Assembly (NCBI RefSeq): GCF_030272615.1
Contig: NC_081406.1
Span: 248,803,218 to 248,867,217 of the forward strand
DNA: 64,000 bases
DNA from: Cryptomeria japonica
Taxonomy: Eukaryota > Streptophyta > Pinopsida > Cupressales > Cupressaceae
Direction of reading: 5' to 3'
Position numbers and translations under genes: made by a program. A model generated the notes under the pieces. That model did no database searches. It was not told the origin of the DNA and was given only the letters and a program-made list of their open reading frames with translations. Of the stretch, positions 61,167 through 64,000 are shown piece after piece (positions within the stretch are counted from its first letter, which is position 1; each line of letters starts with the position of its first letter).

Positions 61167-62045
61167 GAAACATAAACACAAAGTCATCCACAATACATGA
61201 CACCAATATTTGTACATGGAAACCCTGTAAGGGGAAAAACCATGGTGGGAAACCTTACCCACAATCAGATGATACTACTACAGATAGTAAGTGTACAAAA
61301 GGGGTTTGCACATGCAGAAAGGCCAACAGCCTAGAGCTCACTGCTCAATCACAAAAGGGAGTCACACTGACTACAGTTGGATGGTTAAATCCAATAAGAA
61401 TGTACTGCACAAAATCACATCTTCATATGTTGAATTCAGTATCAGTGTAATGCTGATATGCTTCTACAAAAACCTAACTTCACCTTCAAATGATGTCTTC
61501 GTGTATGCCTCTACTTTATCTCACATATACCTTCACTTGAATCATTTTCGCATTCCACACTTGATCTTACAAATAAGATCTTACATTTATACCATACCCT
61601 AAGACCAATTTTAGTAGGTCGTCTCTACAAGATATTACAATAAAAACATTTTATAAATAATATAATATCCGATGCAATAACTGATTAATCATGTAAGCTT
61701 AATGCATTTACAACAATAATAAATCATCTCCATAGCGTGCCATGCTGATCTGGAAAAGATAAACCTATTGGTGTAACCCTAGATAACCTGGACCTATTTG
61801 CCGGTAAAAGAAAATATGCAAATATGAATATACCAATGATTATTACTTCAAAATAAAGTGTCCACATGATGTCTTTGACATTACCAAGTGTCTTCCATGT
61901 CATTCCAGGTACCGTTGAACATTATATCCTTCCGGTTAATCATATACCAGTACCTGTTGCATAGATTACTACTTGTTAGTGAATGTTGCTAGATCTCCAA
62001 AGTAGGTGTTGACATCAATGACAAAACCATACCAAAATACCAACA
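61167..62045 (-). repeat. C2 5' LTR, outer fragment
   Basis: It resumes the C2 LTR after G4, beginning with the duplicated GAAAC, and ends ACCAACA on plus. The two fragments together match the C2 3' LTR. Confidence 0.88.
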
Positions 62046-64000
62046 CTATGATCTCTACACCTTTGCAAAACAGTCTATAAATCCCTTAAGTGATTCTTTC
62101 TCCATTTGGAAAAAGGTAGTTAGGTCATCCAAATAGATAATAATTATTTTATTAATTAAATAGCCAAAAGAGAGGTTCATTACCCTTTGGAAGGTTGCTT
62201 TGGCATTTATTAAACCGAAGGGCATGTGGTTGTATGCAAAGGTTCCCCAAGGGGTAGTAAAGGCATTTTTGTGTTGATCTGCTTCAGCAACACTTATCTG
62301 ATTATAGCCAGAGAACCCATCTAACATTGATATCATTTCAGAACTAGCGATTGTCTGCAGGATATGATCCATGACTTGTATAGGATAATTATCTTTGAGG
62401 CTGGCCTGATTAAAATTTTTGAAGTCTACACAAATCTTGATCTCCCCATTTTTATTATGCACTGGAATAATATTAGCAACCCAAGTTGAATGATGAATTG
62501 GGTATATAATCCCACCTTTTAATATCTTATCCACCTCTCTAAAAATGGCATCAGCAACCTTGGGATTAAAGTTTCTCAGCTTCTTCCTAAATGGTGTTGC
62601 TCCTGGTTTCAAAGGAATATGATGTTGAAATTGGCCACCCCTGAAATTTTTCAAATCATCATATGACTAGGAAAAAACATCTTTGTAGCTCAGTAAGAGA
62701 TTAATAAATCTACACTTCTCCTCAAGTGTGCAACACTTTCCCAAATTAATAAATTTGGGATCAACTTCATCTCTTATATTCACGTTTTCATAATCTCTCA
62801 ATTCACTAAAATTGGGTACATTTTTATTTCCTTTATATCCATCATGCCTATCAAATAATTTTTCAACAGAGACTAACCCCTTAGGAATTTTGTTTCCTTT
62901 GAGCTGAACTATATTTCCATCCAAATTACCTCCTAGATCAAGACAAAATTCTCTACATTCAAAGCCAAAACCTTTAAAGAAAGTTGTCATGAACATACCT
63001 GCGCTCTACAAAAAATTATCAATCTGCTTATCACTCTCAAACACCTGCCAAGATTCAAAATTATCAAGAACATTAGGGCAATAAACCAGTTCAATTCTAT
63101 ATGTTTCCTACTTAAACTTGGGATGAGGGAGAATAAGAGAAGTTGATACAACAAGCAAATCAGCTTAGGTATTACGTTCTCTAGGAATAGCCTCAATTGA
63201 AAATGCATCAAAACCTTCAATTTGGTCCAAAACCCTATTTCTATAATGTTTCTAACTTTCATTCTTCACAGTAAAGATACTCCTCACCTGTTTAACAATC
63301 AACTTAGCATCTCCTTTAACCCAAAGCAATTTTATTCCTTTCTTTCTAGCCTCCTCTAAACCCAATAATAAAGCTTCATAATCTATTGTATTATTTGTGT
63401 CCTTGAACTCCAATTTGAAAGCAAAAGGTAATTTCTCATCACTAGGAGAGATCAGAATAACTCCTCCTCCTGAGCCAGTTGTAGATCAAATACCATTGAA
63501 TTCTATGATCCAAATATCATTAGAACATTCTGTTTCTAGTGTAGAGTTTATATCTTGACTATTAGAGAAAATCATATAATTACTGAAATCACATTCCTGA
63601 TACAATATCTGGGACTTACAATCGTCAGAAGGGAAGATAGTAAATTTTGCCTTTGTTTTAGGCTGTAACACCACCTTTTGTTTTCCTATTGGAATAGTTG
63701 CCTATAACCAATCCATTTTAATTTCCTCACTCAAATATTTACAAAAAGTCCTGCTCAATAGCATGCCATAACTAGCAAGGGTATTAGTGACAAGATTAGT
63801 CAATTTTACCCTTTTACTAGGATGAGCCACTAGAGTTACCTGCACATCTTTAATCTACCCAAGCAGGGGAATTTTCTTTGAATCCATGGAACAACACCTA
63901 CCAAATGTCTTTGTGAGGGATAAACCTAGAGCTCTAGCTACTGCAGAGGGAATGATATTATCTGATGCACTAGATTCTATAATACAAATACTAAGCTTGT
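62046..64000 (-). pseudogene. pol: G3 pol, first part (protease end, RNase H, RT)
   Basis: At the window edge the minus strand reads ICIIESSASDNIIPSAVARA, a retropepsin start with ESS where DSG is expected. It continues to about 63680. An RNase H-like domain follows (63530-63150): IIEFNG (FDG expected), STTGSGGGVILISPS, TNNTIDYEALLLGLEEARKK, VKGDAKLIVKQV, and AD near the end. RT then runs from about 62640 to 62055 with FRKKLRNFNPKVADAIFREV, CVDFKNFNQASLKDNYPI, MLDGFSGYNQ and an intact YLDD box. It stops where C2 inserted. Frame breaks at about 62660, 62990 and 63485. Confidence 0.8.

Larger units (their letters stand above)
43952..62045 (-). mobile_element. C2: Ty1/copia element of the C1 family, internally deleted and split by G4
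   Basis: 3' LTR 43952-45007; interior 45008-48121; 5' LTR 48122-48294 continuing at 61167-62045 after G4. The target duplication is CTATC (43947-43951) versus CTATG (62046-62050). The interior carries RT and RNase H in good order but has lost about 1.46 kb from mid-Gag to mid-integrase. It sits in the RT of G3, in the same orientation. Confidence 0.9.
37105..64000 (-). mobile_element. G3: Ty3/gypsy element with RNase H ahead of RT; 5' end outside window
   Basis: On the minus strand, from 64000 downward: protease C-terminal part, an RNase H-like domain, RT, [C2 inserted], rest of RT, a second RNase H, integrase, spacer, a large unknown ORF (40914-37834), purine tract, candidate 3' LTR. It is interrupted by C2 at 43951/62046 with duplication CTATC/CTATG, one mismatch. 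The two separate RNase H domains point to the Tat clade. The left boundary at 37105 (TGTTGG) is inferred; the gag and 5' LTR would lie right of the window. Confidence 0.72.

Noticed and set aside
1-64000. tRNA, rRNA, CRISPR or bacterial-type operon features
   Set aside because: None seen. Primer-binding sites resemble tRNA ends but no cloverleaf-forming gene was found, and the content is plant retrotransposon throughout.

Overview
This window is a stack of nested plant LTR retrotransposons with no evident free-standing host gene. Every protein domain I recognise belongs to Ty1/copia or Ty3/gypsy (Tat-type) elements, or to a plant mobile domain (PMD) gene carried inside one of them. The AT-rich sequence, the C-to-T nonsense decay, the nesting depth and the large elements suggest a big repeat-rich seed-plant genome. 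A gymnosperm such as a conifer is my guess, not something the sequence proves.

Layout. C0, an old minus-strand copia element, is the foundation, visible in pieces from 4812 to 37104. Four things sit in or against it. (1) G1, a plus-strand gypsy element (1-4811) carrying Gag without RT or integrase, lies in its 3' LTR. (2) Array A (5121-28551) lies in its 3' UTR: four LTRs alternating with three copies of one shortened copia interior (Gag-protease only), with a single AATAT duplication at the outer ends. (3) C1 (30409-37096, minus copia, duplication ATCTG) lies in its coding region. (4) G3 (from about 37105 to beyond the window, minus gypsy) probably lies beside C1. Array A holds G2 (6144-16132, a 10-kb non-autonomous gypsy, duplication GAAAT), a solo copia LTR (17642-18668, duplication CTATC) and a second solo LTR (22157-23348). 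G3 is split by C2 (43952-62045, minus copia). The 5' LTR of C2 is split by G4 (48297-61166, minus gypsy, duplication GAAAC).

G4 is the most interesting element. Its coding frame holds protease, G-patch, RT, two RNase H domains and integrase, but I find no Gag capsid. Between integrase and 3' LTR it carries, in antisense, a complete three-exon PMD gene with its own TATA box, an intron minisatellite, an acidic stretch and an RS-like tail. G1 is the reverse case, Gag without polymerase, and shares with G4 a 29-base identical polypurine-tract/LTR junction. The two could be halves of a split gag/pol system.

All coding regions are broken by stops or frameshifts, so nothing here should be read as an active element. 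G4 and its PMD gene carry only TAG and TGA stops, each explained by C-to-T change at CAG or CGA codons, as expected from deamination of methylated cytosine.
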